NCBI GenBank assembly: GCA_016717265.1
Contig: JADKFX010000001.1
Coordinates: 4,064,112-4,128,111 of the forward strand
Source: Saprospiraceae bacterium
GTDB lineage: Bacteria > Bacteroidota > Bacteroidia > Chitinophagales > Saprospiraceae
Direction: 5' to 3'
DNA: 64,000 nt
The notes under the pieces are model-generated. The model saw nothing but the letters and a program-made list of their open reading frames with translations, had not been told where the DNA came from and ran no database searches. This document shows positions 17,646 to 27,110 of the stretch, piece by piece. How positions within the stretch are numbered: the first letter of the stretch is position 1; each line of letters opens with the position of its first letter. The position numbers and the translations under genes are program-made.

Positions 17646-19670
17646 ATGTCATTTAAACTAGAATCCAATTACCAACCTACTGGTGATCAACCTCAAGCAA
17701 TCAAGCAATTGGTTGATGGTATTAACAACAGAGAGCGCGCTCAGGTTTTATTAGGCGTCACAGGATCTGGCAAAACCTTTACCATGGCAAATGTTATTGC
17801 CCAAGTAAATAAGCCTACCCTCGTAATGACACATAATAAAACATTGACAGCACAATTGTACGGAGAATTTAAAGAGTTTTTTCCAGATAATGCAGTGGAG
17901 TATTTTGTTTCTTATTATGACTATTATCAACCGGAAGCTTATCTTTCTGTGTCTGATACCTATATAGAAAAGGATTTACAAATAAATGAAGAAGTAGATA
18001 AACTTAGATTGAAAGCCACCTCTTCCCTATTATCAGGAAGAAGAGATATCATTATTGTTGCCACAGTTTCTTGCATTTTTGGGATGGGAAATCCAGAAGA
18101 TTATAAAACAGGCATTATTCGCTTGCAAAAAGGGCAGATATATTCAAGAAACGCTTTTTTGTTCAAATTGGTAGATAGCTTATATAATCGAACAGAAGGG
18201 CAATTAACTAGAGGAGAATTCAGAGTCAAAGGCGATACTGTTGATATCCATCTTCCGTATGCAGATTATGGTTACCGGATTCACTTTTTAGGGGATGAAA
18301 TTGAAAATATTGATCAAATAGAATTAAGTACCGGAAAGCGTATTATTAGCATGGATTTTGCAGCAATTTTTCCTGCAAATTTATATGTTGCGCCGAAGGA
18401 TCGTTTAAAGCAGATCATTCGATCCATAGAGGATGAGCTATTCGCACAAACAAAATACTTTGAATCTGAAAATAAATATTTAGAAGCTAAACGAGTTTCA
18501 GAAAGAACCCAATTTGACCTTGAAATGATTAGAGAATTGGGATATTGCAGTGGAATAGAAAATTACTCGCGATTTTTTGATGGCAGAGTCCCAGGTACTC
18601 GACCTTTTTGTTTATTAGATTATTTTCCAGAAGATTATTTATTGGTAATTGATGAAAGTCATGTTACGATTCCTCAAATCCGGGGAATGTGGGGAGGTGA
18701 CCGTGCAAGAAAACAAAATCTTGTTCAGTTTGGTTTTCGCCTTCCATCTGCTTTGGATAACCGACCTCTAAATTTTGATGAATTTGAATTGCAGTACAAT
18801 CAAATAATTTATGTTAGTGCAACTCCAGCAGATTATGAACTTTCTCAAACAGAAGGAGAGTTTGTAGAACAAGTCGTGCGGCCAACTGGATTATTGGATC
18901 CTCCTATTGATGTTAGACCTTCCTTCAATCAAATTGATGATTTATTAGAAGAAATTCAAAAAAGAAAAATAAAGAACGAACGCGTATTAGTGACTACCCT
19001 GACAAAGCGAATGGCAGAAGAACTTAGTAAATATTTACAGGGACTCAGTATTTTGTGCAAATACATCCATTCTGAAATAGATACTATGGAGCGCGTAGAA
19101 ATATTACGGGATCTGCGACTTGGAGAGTTTGATGTTTTGGTTGGTGTCAATTTATTGAGAGAAGGTTTGGACTTACCTGAAGTTTCTTTAGTTGCAATCC
19201 TTGATGCAGATAAGGAAGGATTTTTAAGAAATGCACGTTCACTGACACAAACAGCAGGTCGTGCAGCCAGGAATTCAAATGGATTAGTAATCTTTTATGC
19301 TGATAAAGTTACGGATTCTATGCAAAAAACAATCGATGAAACAAATCGACGTCGGGCTATTCAGATTCATTATAATCTTGAGAATAATATAACTCCAACA
19401 ACCTTGAGTAAAAGCAGAGAAGAGATCCTCCAAAAGAGTTCTATCCTAGATATGAGAGGCCCTCAAAATCCTTATATTGAAAAAACAGAACCAAGTATTG
19501 CAGCAGATCCTCTGATTGCCTATATGAACCGAACACAATTGGAAAAACTGATTCAACAAACGGAACAAAAAATGAAAGCGGCAGCCAAAGATTTAGATTT
19601 CATACAAGCGGCTTCCTACCGGGACGAAATGAATGCATTAAAGAAAAAACTAAAGGAAACACTTCATTAA
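17646..19670 (+). CDS. uvrB: Excinuclease ABC subunit B
   Basis: 674 residues, full length. The helicase-like damage-verification subunit of nucleotide excision repair, working with UvrA and UvrC. Walker A 'GVTGSGKT' is at residues 37-44, the beta-hairpin region follows ('YYDYYQPEAYL'), the DEAD-like motif is 'LLVIDESHVT', motif V/VI is 'GVNLLREGLDLPE' and 'QTAGRAARN', and a C-terminal UVR domain ('QLEKLIQQTEQKMKAAAKDL') contacts UvrC. It is the only nucleotide-excision gene in the window. Confidence 0.97.
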   Translation: MSFKLESNYQPTGDQPQAIKQLVDGINNRERAQVLLGVTGSGKTFTMANVIAQVNKPTLVMTHNKTLTAQLYGEFKEFFPDNAVEYFVSYYDYYQPEAYLSVSDTYIEKDLQINEEVDKLRLKATSSLLSGRRDIIIVATVSCIFGMGNPEDYKTGIIRLQKGQIYSRNAFLFKLVDSLYNRTEGQLTRGEFRVKGDTVDIHLPYADYGYRIHFLGDEIENIDQIELSTGKRIISMDFAAIFPANLYVAPKDRLKQIIRSIEDELFAQTKYFESENKYLEAKRVSERTQFDLEMIRELGYCSGIENYSRFFDGRVPGTRPFCLLDYFPEDYLLVIDESHVTIPQIRGMWGGDRARKQNLVQFGFRLPSALDNRPLNFDEFELQYNQIIYVSATPADYELSQTEGEFVEQVVRPTGLLDPPIDVRPSFNQIDDLLEEIQKRKIKNERVLVTTLTKRMAEELSKYLQGLSILCKYIHSEIDTMERVEILRDLRLGEFDVLVGVNLLREGLDLPEVSLVAILDADKEGFLRNARSLTQTAGRAARNSNGLVIFYADKVTDSMQKTIDETNRRRAIQIHYNLENNITPTTLSKSREEILQKSSILDMRGPQNPYIEKTEPSIAADPLIAYMNRTQLEKLIQQTEQKMKAAAKDLDFIQAASYRDEMNALKKKLKETLH

Positions 19671-19733
19671 TTCAAAAGAAAATAGTTCGCAGAATTTCTT
19701 AAATAAATCGACAATAGAGTCCTTATATTTATA

Positions 19734-21434
19734 TCATTCAATGGCTATTTTGCCTTTACTAATAGGAATCCCATTGAATTCTGAAATCTGATAAATGTAT
19801 ATGCCAGCTGGCAAGTTTTCTTTATTTATTGTTGCCTTCTCCTGTTCAAATTTATGCTCTTGCATAAGCGTGCCAAAGAGGTTATAAATGCTTAGGTTAT
19901 ATTGCACTGTCATACCTTGTTCTAAGGTAAATATACATTTTTCACTAAATGGATTTGGTATTATTGAAACATTAAAAGATTTATACTTTTCTGCAACATT
20001 TGTGGTACGTACTGATTTCTGACGAACTATAAATGCTCCAAATGTTGGAAACTGAGAAACCGGACTTTGAGTAGAACCAAATGCTTGCGCAGCTGTATGT
20101 CCTATCATTGGGATTGTAATCACCCCATCGGCAGGATAAACCCCGGTTAATATATCATTGTCAAAATCTAAAGCATTTATTAATTCATATGGATCTCCAG
20201 GAATCAATCCTAACTTAGAAATATCTATTTTTATAGTAGGTTCATTGCTCCAATTATAGATAACGACGTTTGCTCTATTGGGTTCATACTTATTAGGCAA
20301 TACAAAATATTCCAAACCTGTTGTAGGCAAATCCGGAATAAAGGTATTTTGTGAAAAATCACTTTCCAAAAAACCCCAAAGATAAACACCATAAACAGCT
20401 GGGATTCCGCCAATAATTTTATTGCCTTTTACCGAAGCATCAAATATGGGTGTATTATTGAATCCCAATCTAGTTTGACAAGTTAAGTAGTTACTATCCA
20501 AAATCATATTTTGGACTCCATAATTCAGTCCAAAAGCATTTACAGGTGGTCGTGGAGTATTGGTTCCGGCAAACGTATAGTTATGCTTAATGACTGTATT
20601 CCGAATCGGATTATTGACACCATTTGCAACTACAAAAAAATTATGGGTCCTTGAATTTTTACCGACGCCACCTAAATTCTCTGAAGCAGCACCACCATTA
20701 AAAATTATATTTCTTTGCACATCAAAATTTCCTAAAGCTGCTGTAGTCGTGGTCTGCCATATTTTAATTCCATTCCCATAGGTATTACAAATAATATTAT
20801 TCTGTATTCGTTTAGTTCCAAACGTATCATTTTGCAAATACATACCATGTCCATGACCTTCCAAATTGCCATTATTATTTTCGTTGTTTCCAATATTATA
20901 AATAAGGCAACCATAAGCTTCTGAATTTTTTGCTGTTTTCCAGCAATCTAATCCACTACCCGTATCGTGTATAACAAGATTAATGAATTTCATATTTTCT
21001 GCCGTACACGTGATACCACCAGCCCGGGTTATATTGCGATTCAACATGCTGGAATTTAAAATCTCCAATCCCCATAACCAGGTATAACTGCAACTTCCTA
21101 AAGATAAATAAATGGTATAAGTATGCTGACCATCAATGAGTACTCGCTCATCATTGTAATTTCTAAAAATAATAGCTGCATTTTCAGTACCATTCGTCTT
21201 ACAACTAAAGGATGTCTGGACATCATAAGTATTCGTGTATCTGCCACCCCGAATCCAAACTGTATCACCCGGTTTTAAAGCGAGCGGATGATTAAATGCT
21301 GTTTGCAATAGCCAGGGTTTATCAAAACTTCCATCTCCCATACTAGTAGCCGATGATGAAACAAAAAAACTGCTAGCTTGTAGTGAACTTATCTGCAGTA
21401 CTACTATCAGAAATAAAAAGTACTTATTAAGCAT
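19734..21434 (-). CDS. Secreted parallel beta-helix protein with T9SS sorting domain
   Basis: 566 residues: signal peptide about 1-20 ('YFLFLIVVLQISSLQAS'), a right-handed beta-helix region with an N-terminal DUF1565-like start ('GDGSFDKPWLLQTAF', 'GDTVWIRGGRYTN') and repeated Asn-rich turns ('IQNNIICNTYGNGIKIW'), and a C-terminal type A T9SS sorting domain ('IIPNPFSEKCIF' to 'NLPAGIYIYQIS'). Such proteins are often polysaccharide lyases or surface-binding proteins, but no catalytic residues can be named here. It is convergent with uvrB. Confidence 0.85.
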   Translation of the reverse strand: MLNKYFLFLIVVLQISSLQASSFFVSSSATSMGDGSFDKPWLLQTAFNHPLALKPGDTVWIRGGRYTNTYDVQTSFSCKTNGTENAAIIFRNYNDERVLIDGQHTYTIYLSLGSCSYTWLWGLEILNSSMLNRNITRAGGITCTAENMKFINLVIHDTGSGLDCWKTAKNSEAYGCLIYNIGNNENNNGNLEGHGHGMYLQNDTFGTKRIQNNIICNTYGNGIKIWQTTTTAALGNFDVQRNIIFNGGAASENLGGVGKNSRTHNFFVVANGVNNPIRNTVIKHNYTFAGTNTPRPPVNAFGLNYGVQNMILDSNYLTCQTRLGFNNTPIFDASVKGNKIIGGIPAVYGVYLWGFLESDFSQNTFIPDLPTTGLEYFVLPNKYEPNRANVVIYNWSNEPTIKIDISKLGLIPGDPYELINALDFDNDILTGVYPADGVITIPMIGHTAAQAFGSTQSPVSQFPTFGAFIVRQKSVRTTNVAEKYKSFNVSIIPNPFSEKCIFTLEQGMTVQYNLSIYNLFGTLMQEHKFEQEKATINKENLPAGIYIYQISEFNGIPISKGKIAIE

Positions 21435-21451
21435 AAACCTGGTATTTTAAA

Positions 21452-21459
21452 CAAAGTTA
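21452..21459 (-). promoter_or_regulatory. -7 box (TAACTTTG, minus strand) upstream of the beta-helix gene
   Basis: An exact TAACTTTG on the minus strand, the form also seen ahead of the ABC-F gene and hsdR, lies 17 bases upstream of the start at 21434. No TTG box was found at 18 bases. Confidence 0.45.
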
Positions 21460-21666
21460 TTTAAAAAATCTACTAAATAAAATAAATCAATGCTCAAATA
21501 AGAATTAGCTTTCGCAAATATTTTAAACCTTTAGGTATAGTTAAACTTTAAAAAATAAATGTAAAATTTATGACCCACAATCTAAAATGAAATTTTAGCT
21601 TTATACAAAATCTTCAAAGGGTGCAATAAATACTAAAAACTAGATTCAAAAACAAGCTATTTAAAA

Positions 21667-22590
21667 ATGAAAACGATCTATATTTTAATCATTCTTTGTT
21701 TTTCAATTCGAGTACAAGCTGAACTTTCAAAACTTGAACCCTATCTCCTGGTATTAGGAATAGCACAGGATGGTGGATATCCACATATGGGCTGCGAAAA
21801 AAAATGCTGCGAACAAGCCTGGGAAGATAATACTAAAAAAAGGTTTGTTGTTTCTTTAGCTTTAGTTGACCCATCAGAAAAAAAATGGTGGCTATTTGAA
21901 GCTACTCCCGACATCCGGGAGCAATTTCAGCTATTTAACAAACTCACGAATGAAGTATATCCATATTTACCAGAAGGAATTTTCTGCACACACGCACACA
22001 TCGGGCATTATACTGGGTTAATGGAATTTGGAAGAGAAGTTTTAAACACTAAGAATCTAAATGTTTATGTACTACCAAAAATGAAACAGTTTCTTTCAAC
22101 CAATGGACCCTGGAGTCAATTAGTGCAGTTAAAGAATATTGTCATAAATGAACTTCGTGTTGACATTCTCCAAAATTTAAATGCTTCTATCAAAATACTG
22201 CCTTTTGAAGTTCCACACCGCGATGAGTATTCAGAAACAGCAGGATTCAAAATTATTGCCAAAACCAAATCATATCTATTCATTCCAGATATCGACAAAT
22301 GGAGTCTCTGGGAAAAAGATATAATTAGCATCGTTAAAGAAGTTGATTATGCATTTATAGATGCCACTTTTTCTGAAGCAGATGAGTTAATCAATAGAAA
22401 AATGGCTGAGGTCCCCCATCCATTTGTCGCTGAAACTATGCAACTCTTTGCCAATGAAACATCAGAAACAAAAGCTAAAATAAAATTCATTCACTTTAAC
22501 CATACCAATCCAATATTATGGTCTTCTAAAAAACGAAAATTAATACTTCATAAGGGCTTTGGAATTGCTGAACAAGGTGCCCATTATTAA
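21667..22590 (+). CDS. Exported PqqB-like metallo-beta-lactamase-fold hydrolase
   Basis: 307 residues with a signal peptide (about 1-18). The region 'LGIAQDGGYPHMGC' followed by 'CCEQAW' is typical of PqqB-like proteins, and 'CTHAHIGHYTG' is the metal-binding HxHxxH-like motif of the fold in the variant form of this group. 'PFEVPHRDEYSETAGF' and 'IPDIDKW' supply later metal ligands. PqqB acts in pyrroloquinoline quinone synthesis, but no other pqq gene is nearby and this protein appears exported, so it is likely a PqqB paralogue with another role. Confidence 0.8.
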   Translation: MKTIYILIILCFSIRVQAELSKLEPYLLVLGIAQDGGYPHMGCEKKCCEQAWEDNTKKRFVVSLALVDPSEKKWWLFEATPDIREQFQLFNKLTNEVYPYLPEGIFCTHAHIGHYTGLMEFGREVLNTKNLNVYVLPKMKQFLSTNGPWSQLVQLKNIVINELRVDILQNLNASIKILPFEVPHRDEYSETAGFKIIAKTKSYLFIPDIDKWSLWEKDIISIVKEVDYAFIDATFSEADELINRKMAEVPHPFVAETMQLFANETSETKAKIKFIHFNHTNPILWSSKKRKLILHKGFGIAEQGAHY

Positions 22591-22627
22591 TTTCAATTTG
22601 CAATCAATTCAGTCTAACATTTATAAA

Positions 22628-23068
22628 TTAATCCCACACAAATTTCCAGTCTCCGTCAGATTGCTTCTTCCAAACGGTATGAAATATACCTTTACTCGTT
22701 ATGGTACTATCGACAGCATCCTTAGCAGAGAAGGTATAATTTCCATAGGTATATGCTAAATCACAGGAAGCCGATACATCCACAAAGACAGCATCCCATT
22801 TCAACACTACATTTTTTAAGTTAGCGGCAATAAAATGATTTTTAATATTCTGTTTACCAGAAATGAGGGTTCCCCCACGACTTAATACTGCATTAGAATC
22901 TGCATAATATGAAAAAGCTTCAGCTAATCCCTTTTCACTTGCCAGCTTTTCAAATTTTTTCTCTATCCTAAATATTTCTTGTTTTGCAATCTCGATTTGG
23001 GATTGCGTAATTTTTTGGTTACATGCACTTATTTCTAAAAATATTAAGATGCCAATTATTCGCTTCAT
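22628..23068 (-). CDS. Lipoprotein with DUF4440/NTF2-like domain
   Basis: 146 residues with a lipoprotein signal ('LEISAC', Cys16) and an NTF2-like fold: an N-terminal helix ('IEIAKQEIFRIEKKFEKLA'), then 'FSYYADSNAVLSRGGTLISG' and 'TYGNYTF...GIFHTVWKKQSDGDWKFVWD', the usual order for DUF4440 proteins. These include ketosteroid-isomerase-like and unknown enzymes; no function is assigned. It is convergent with the PqqB-like gene. Confidence 0.75.
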   Translation of the reverse strand: MKRIIGILIFLEISACNQKITQSQIEIAKQEIFRIEKKFEKLASEKGLAEAFSYYADSNAVLSRGGTLISGKQNIKNHFIAANLKNVVLKWDAVFVDVSASCDLAYTYGNYTFSAKDAVDSTITSKGIFHTVWKKQSDGDWKFVWD

Positions 23069-23244
23069 AAAAATTGAACTTTATAACTAAATATGCAATA
23101 TTCAACTGTACAATGGTTTCTGTGCTTAAATTAGTTCAACATTAAACTTAGCTGATCAGCTTAGAAAATTATTAATATTGAAACAAGTATCTTAGAATGC
23201 AAAGAAACAATTGAAACATTAAAATTATTAGTTTCTTCTTATTG

Positions 23245-23772
23245 TCATTTGATTTTTCGATATTCTAAATCAAATTCTAACGCCCAAACTTTGCCTCCAT
23301 CTTTTGAAATTTCACCGAACTGTCGTATTTTATTATTGCCAAGATTTGTAAATGTCATTTTGCGCAAAGCAAGACTGTCTTTAGCATATATAAAAGGGGC
23401 TGTTTCAAGTATCATTTGATTATTTAAATAGGAACCTTTTAAATATTCATTCCCTAAACCGAAATTATCCACCCAAGTCTGCTGCCAATTTTTATCAATC
23501 GAATTATATCTGTTGAAACTTTTACCTGCATAACGTACATTGTTTTTAACAGTGACACTTGTCCATTCTTCTAAAAGTACACAACTGTCCAAAATAACGG
23601 ATATCCTACTGTCACCAGCTTTTTTTCCATCTGGACTAAAGGCCTCCCATTCACCTATCCAAAAATCAAATTGACGATACTCTATACCGGAACATGGTCC
23701 TTGTCTTGTAGTTTGTGAACACAATTCTTGTGTAAACAAAAGTAGAAATTGAAAAATAAATATATATTTCAT
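23245..23772 (-). CDS. Secreted DUF1579-like protein
   Basis: 175 residues with a signal peptide (about 1-20). The motif 'FDFWIGEWEAFSPDGKKAG' and the later 'GKSFNRYNSIDKNWQQTWVD' are typical of lipocalin-like DUF1579 proteins. The function of the family is unknown. It is third in a minus-strand series with the YciI-like and transporter genes upstream; the 18-base gap to the YciI-like gene suggests a shared transcript. Confidence 0.75.
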   Translation of the reverse strand: MKYIFIFQFLLLFTQELCSQTTRQGPCSGIEYRQFDFWIGEWEAFSPDGKKAGDSRISVILDSCVLLEEWTSVTVKNNVRYAGKSFNRYNSIDKNWQQTWVDNFGLGNEYLKGSYLNNQMILETAPFIYAKDSLALRKMTFTNLGNNKIRQFGEISKDGGKVWALEFDLEYRKIK

Positions 23773-23790
23773 GATCTCGAAATTTAATTA

Positions 23791-24252
23791 TTAAAATCTA
23801 AATTTACCTAATTTTCCTTCAACCTCCAAATATGCTGGCAAGGCTGCTGAACCATACCATCGAATCAATTCAGGTTCCAAAAGTTTTGCTTTTATTGCAG
23901 GATCAGATTCCAATAATAAAAGTGCATCCTCCTTATTGCTTAGGTTCAAAATAAATATCCCCCGGTAACGATCATTTTTTTCCAAGGGTCCTGCAACTGT
24001 CAATTTGCCTTGATCTGCCAAACTCCGAATGTTTTTTAAGTGGCCTTCGAAGAGCTCCTTTCTCTTTCCTGCATCCTGCTCAACACCAGTCCCGGTTTTA
24101 AGCAATACTAAAATATACCACTTCATGCCATAATCATCTGCTCCATATTTTGCAGTTAAAGTAGAATCAAAATGAACATTAGCAGATTGTGCGTCCATTT
24201 TGGAAAGTGAAACAAATAAAACAATTAAGCAACATAAAAATTTTAAATTCAT
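23791..24252 (-). CDS. Exported YciI-like (YCII-related domain) protein
   Basis: 153 residues from the ATG at 24252, preferred over an upstream ATG at 24288 because it places a standard signal peptide at the start ('MNLKFLCCLIVLFVSLSKMD'). The mature part has YCII features: 'KWYILVLLKTG', 'HLKNIRSLADQGKLTVAGPL', 'YRGIFILNLSNKEDALLLLE', then 'DPAIKAKLLEPELIRWYGS'. YciI-type proteins are small, possibly catalytic dimers with a conserved His/Asp pair; the role is unknown. Export is unusual for the family. Confidence 0.75.
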   Translation of the reverse strand: MNLKFLCCLIVLFVSLSKMDAQSANVHFDSTLTAKYGADDYGMKWYILVLLKTGTGVEQDAGKRKELFEGHLKNIRSLADQGKLTVAGPLEKNDRYRGIFILNLSNKEDALLLLESDPAIKAKLLEPELIRWYGSAALPAYLEVEGKLGKFRF

Positions 24253-24305
24253 GATAATTAAATTTAATAGTAATGAAACAGAAATCATTTAACTAACGAT
24301 TCTGT

Positions 24306-25076
24306 TTATGTTTTGTATCGATATGAAACCCCTAAACCAACAAAATATTTTGGCGAGCTTGGTGATAAGCCAAGACCCCCGGATAAATCCAGTTGCAAAT
24401 TTGAATTTATCAAAAAAACAAATCCTGCATCTATTCGATGGTCTTCCTGCATTCCATCAGGAACAAAACCATATAGCTCAATATAGGAGCTAAGCTTATC
24501 AAGAAATGCCATCCCTAAACTTAAGGTATAAACAAAGCTTGCCTCCGAGTTTTCACCATCCCATGCTGCTCCAAGGTTATAGCCTAAAGAAAATCTGTTG
24601 GACAAACTGTGTTGCAGTGTAAATCGGAAAGAAGTTGCCAGGTTTGAAAGCCTTTCTGTTGGACTAGCTAATTTTGGAATTGCTAAATGCCCAATAAAAG
24701 AGATTTTAGGAATCCAATCTTTTTCTTCTACTAAGTTTGTTTTAAAACCGATTTCAATAGGTGGCAAGACAACTTTATGCACTCCAAATGATTTATTTGA
24801 AAGCAACTCTGCAACAAGCCGTAATTCAAACCTTTCATTCACCCCATAGCGCAATAAACATGTCGGATGTGCTATGGATGTAAAATCCTTATTTAGCTTT
24901 TCATAAGTTAAACCACATTCCATTTGAAAGTATTTGGAAGGCACTAAATTTGGTGACTCTGTTTGATCAGGCCTGTCTGTAGAAATGGATTGGCTGGATT
25001 GCCCCATCAAAACACAACTAAAAATATTTAAAAAAATGAAAATAAAACTGAAATTGGACCGTAACATTTTTCTCAT
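24306..25076 (-). CDS. Outer-membrane 'transporter' protein (MetA-pathway phenol degradation-like family)
   Basis: 256 residues with a signal peptide and the family pattern 'STDRPDQTESPNLVPSKYFQ', then 'LRYGVNERFELRLVAELL' and barrel-like strands to the C-terminal 'YFVGLGVSYRYKT'. Members are predicted outer-membrane channels of unknown substrate; the phenol link in the family name is historic. It sits 3 bases after uppP's stop on the same strand, so it is likely co-transcribed. A Met at codon 4 is an alternative start. Confidence 0.8.
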   Translation of the reverse strand: MRKMLRSNFSFIFIFLNIFSCVLMGQSSQSISTDRPDQTESPNLVPSKYFQMECGLTYEKLNKDFTSIAHPTCLLRYGVNERFELRLVAELLSNKSFGVHKVVLPPIEIGFKTNLVEEKDWIPKISFIGHLAIPKLASPTERLSNLATSFRFTLQHSLSNRFSLGYNLGAAWDGENSEASFVYTLSLGMAFLDKLSSYIELYGFVPDGMQEDHRIDAGFVFLINSNLQLDLSGGLGLSPSSPKYFVGLGVSYRYKT

Positions 25077-25079
25077 TTC

Positions 25080-25859
25080 TTAAATTAATTGTAGATAAAT
25101 TAAAATTAAAAATAGTACCCCTATTACAATTCGATACCAACCAAAAAATGAAAAGCCATAGGTATTCAAAAACTTCATAAATAATTTGACTGCTATCCAG
25201 GCAAAAATAAAGGCAGTAATCAAACCAACACCTAAAAGTAAAAATTGCGTTTGATTAAATTTTAAGGGCGTCTTCAATAAATCATAACCCGTAGCTGCAA
25301 TCATTGTTGGGACCGCCAATAAAAATGAAAATTCGGTAGCTTGTTTTTTATCTAATCCATTAAATATTCCTCCAATAATGGTTGCACCAGCTCTTGATAC
25401 ACCTGGAATAATAGACAAACATTGAACGAGACCAATGGATACTGCTCGTCTATATGAAATATGTTCCACTTCCAAATACTCGCTTTCCTTTTGTGCTACA
25501 ATTTTGTCTACAAATATTAAAACAATTCCTCCGAGAATTAATGAAATGGAAACTACCAAGGGACTAAATAGATGCTCTTTAATAAATCCATAGGCTAAAA
25601 ACCCTATAATAGCCGTTGGCACAAAAGCTGCAAACAGTTTAAAATAAATATCTAATCCAACTAAAAATCGATTAGCATACATGATTGCAATTGCTAAAAT
25701 TGCACCTAATTGGATTGAAATTTCAAATGTCTTTAAAAATTCAGTATTCTCAATTCCAAGACAATAAGATGTCAAAATCATATGCCCCGTTGAAGAAACA
25801 GGCAAAAATTCTGTAAGTCCTTCTACAATTGCTATAACGATTGCTTCAACTAGATTCAT
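25080..25859 (-). CDS. uppP: Undecaprenyl-diphosphate phosphatase
   Basis: 259 residues, integral membrane with about eight helices. It removes a phosphate from undecaprenyl diphosphate to recycle the lipid carrier for peptidoglycan, and its overproduction is known to give bacitracin resistance. Both conserved motifs are present: 'EGLTEFLPVSSTGHMIL' near the N-terminus and 'PGVSRAGATIIGG' in the second half. It heads a minus-strand run that continues with the outer-membrane transporter. A possible -7 box (TATTTTTG, minus strand) lies at 25888-25895. Confidence 0.95.
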   Translation of the reverse strand: MNLVEAIVIAIVEGLTEFLPVSSTGHMILTSYCLGIENTEFLKTFEISIQLGAILAIAIMYANRFLVGLDIYFKLFAAFVPTAIIGFLAYGFIKEHLFSPLVVSISLILGGIVLIFVDKIVAQKESEYLEVEHISYRRAVSIGLVQCLSIIPGVSRAGATIIGGIFNGLDKKQATEFSFLLAVPTMIAATGYDLLKTPLKFNQTQFLLLGVGLITAFIFAWIAVKLFMKFLNTYGFSFFGWYRIVIGVLFLILIYLQLI

Positions 25860-25997
25860 ATAATTTCAATAACTACCAAATAAAGTTCAAAAATACATGA
25901 ATTTGAAAAACGAAGGGCTTTTAATAAGCTACCCTCAGGAATTCAATGAAATTAATTAATTTACAACTTTATGCTCCTGATAAGAAATGTTTTACTT

Positions 25998-26339
25998 ATG
26001 AAAATTCAAAAGCTTTGGAAATTAATCTTGCTACTTCTGTTAGAGATTCCAGATTTAATAGAATGTCAGAAAATTGATCAATAAATCTTAAGGAAGCAAA
26101 TTGATAAAGATACCCGACAAAGTTTGATAAGGGCTAATTTAAAAATAAAAAGTTCAGATCCAGTCATAGGCATAGTAAAGGATCTTCAAGGAGAATTTAT
26201 AATTCAAAATGTACCAGTTGGTAGAATGCAACTGGAATGCACTCATGTTGGCTATGAATCTTATGTATCAGATCCTTTCATTCTCAATACGGCAGACCCT
26301 TTTCAAATCCATATCGAATTTTGCGTTCAAAAATATTGA
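25998..26339 (+). pseudogene. Relic of a TonB-dependent receptor N-terminus (in-frame stop, truncated)
   Basis: An ATG at 25998 opens a signal-peptide-like frame ('MKIQKLWKLILLLLLEIPD') that stops at TAA 26082-26084. The same frame then continues without shift into 'IDKDTRQSLIRANLKIKSS' and 'DLQGEFIIQNVPVGRMQLEC' before stopping at 26337-26339. The second block closely resembles the carboxypeptidase-regulatory domain of the intact receptor at 36652 ('GNFVIQNVPVGRHIIQISYL'). Plug and barrel are absent. This is best explained as a receptor gene that lost its 3' part and gained a nonsense codon. The rest of the gap 25860-26523 holds nothing recognisable. Confidence 0.6.
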
Positions 26340-26523
26340 GATGTTTTTGTTTACAAATTATTTCAAAGTTCATAGAGCATATTGAATCCAATCGACAAAT
26401 ATGTTAAATCCGGTTTAAAATTTGCACTTTTTATAGGGTTTGAGGTTGAAATGTTTATTACAAATAAATCACTGTCACAATATACAACAAATAAGAAAAT
26501 TCTAGATTATGATTCCTTTGTTC

Positions 26524-26985
26524 TCAAACATTTTCCAACAACCTCGATAAAGCTGTCAATACAGCAAGCATTATCAATCTCCCGGGATCCGAAATTTTGA
26601 TTTCATTTTCATCATCTGGAGCAATAGACAAATCAATAAACTCCATGACTTCTTCCTCTTTCAATTCTGAAAAGAAAATATCCAAAGCTGTATTATAGTC
26701 ATTATTCTCATTAATCACCTTCCAGCTTTCTTCTTCAGATTTTGAAATCGCTGCCTCATCAAAAACAGGTATTGTAATTTGTTTTTGAAACGTACCATAA
26801 ATTCCAAGAAATAAAAACATCAGGTAATCAATTTCTTCGTCAGTCATTAATTCAGAATGAGTCCCAATCAAAATATCTAAGAGAAGACTTTGATCCGATT
26901 GAAGATGAACTAATAATTTATCCAGTTCTTTTTCATTATTTTCAAAACGAACAATCGTTTCATCAAGATGGTGTGATTCTATCAT
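26524..26985 (-). CDS. Acidic cytoplasmic protein of unknown function
   Basis: 153 residues, strongly acidic, with no signal peptide or membrane helix. It appears all-helical ('VRFENNEKELDKLLVHLQSD', 'ELMTDEEIDYLMFLFLGIYG', 'FFSELKEEEVMEFIDLSI'). It starts with a good ATG. The family is not recognised. It is alone on the minus strand between the receptor relic and the alkA-like gene. Confidence 0.6.
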   Translation of the reverse strand: MIESHHLDETIVRFENNEKELDKLLVHLQSDQSLLLDILIGTHSELMTDEEIDYLMFLFLGIYGTFQKQITIPVFDEAAISKSEEESWKVINENNDYNTALDIFFSELKEEEVMEFIDLSIAPDDENEIKISDPGRLIMLAVLTALSRLLENV

Positions 26986-27110
26986 GCTTAAAATTTAGGT
27001 TCATTTAAACTAAAACAAGTTCAATTTTATGGTTTGAGGTATGCGCTGCTAAAATAACAAGAATTTGTAAACTGTTGATTTAAGAATTTTATAATCCTTA
27101 AAATAACAGC

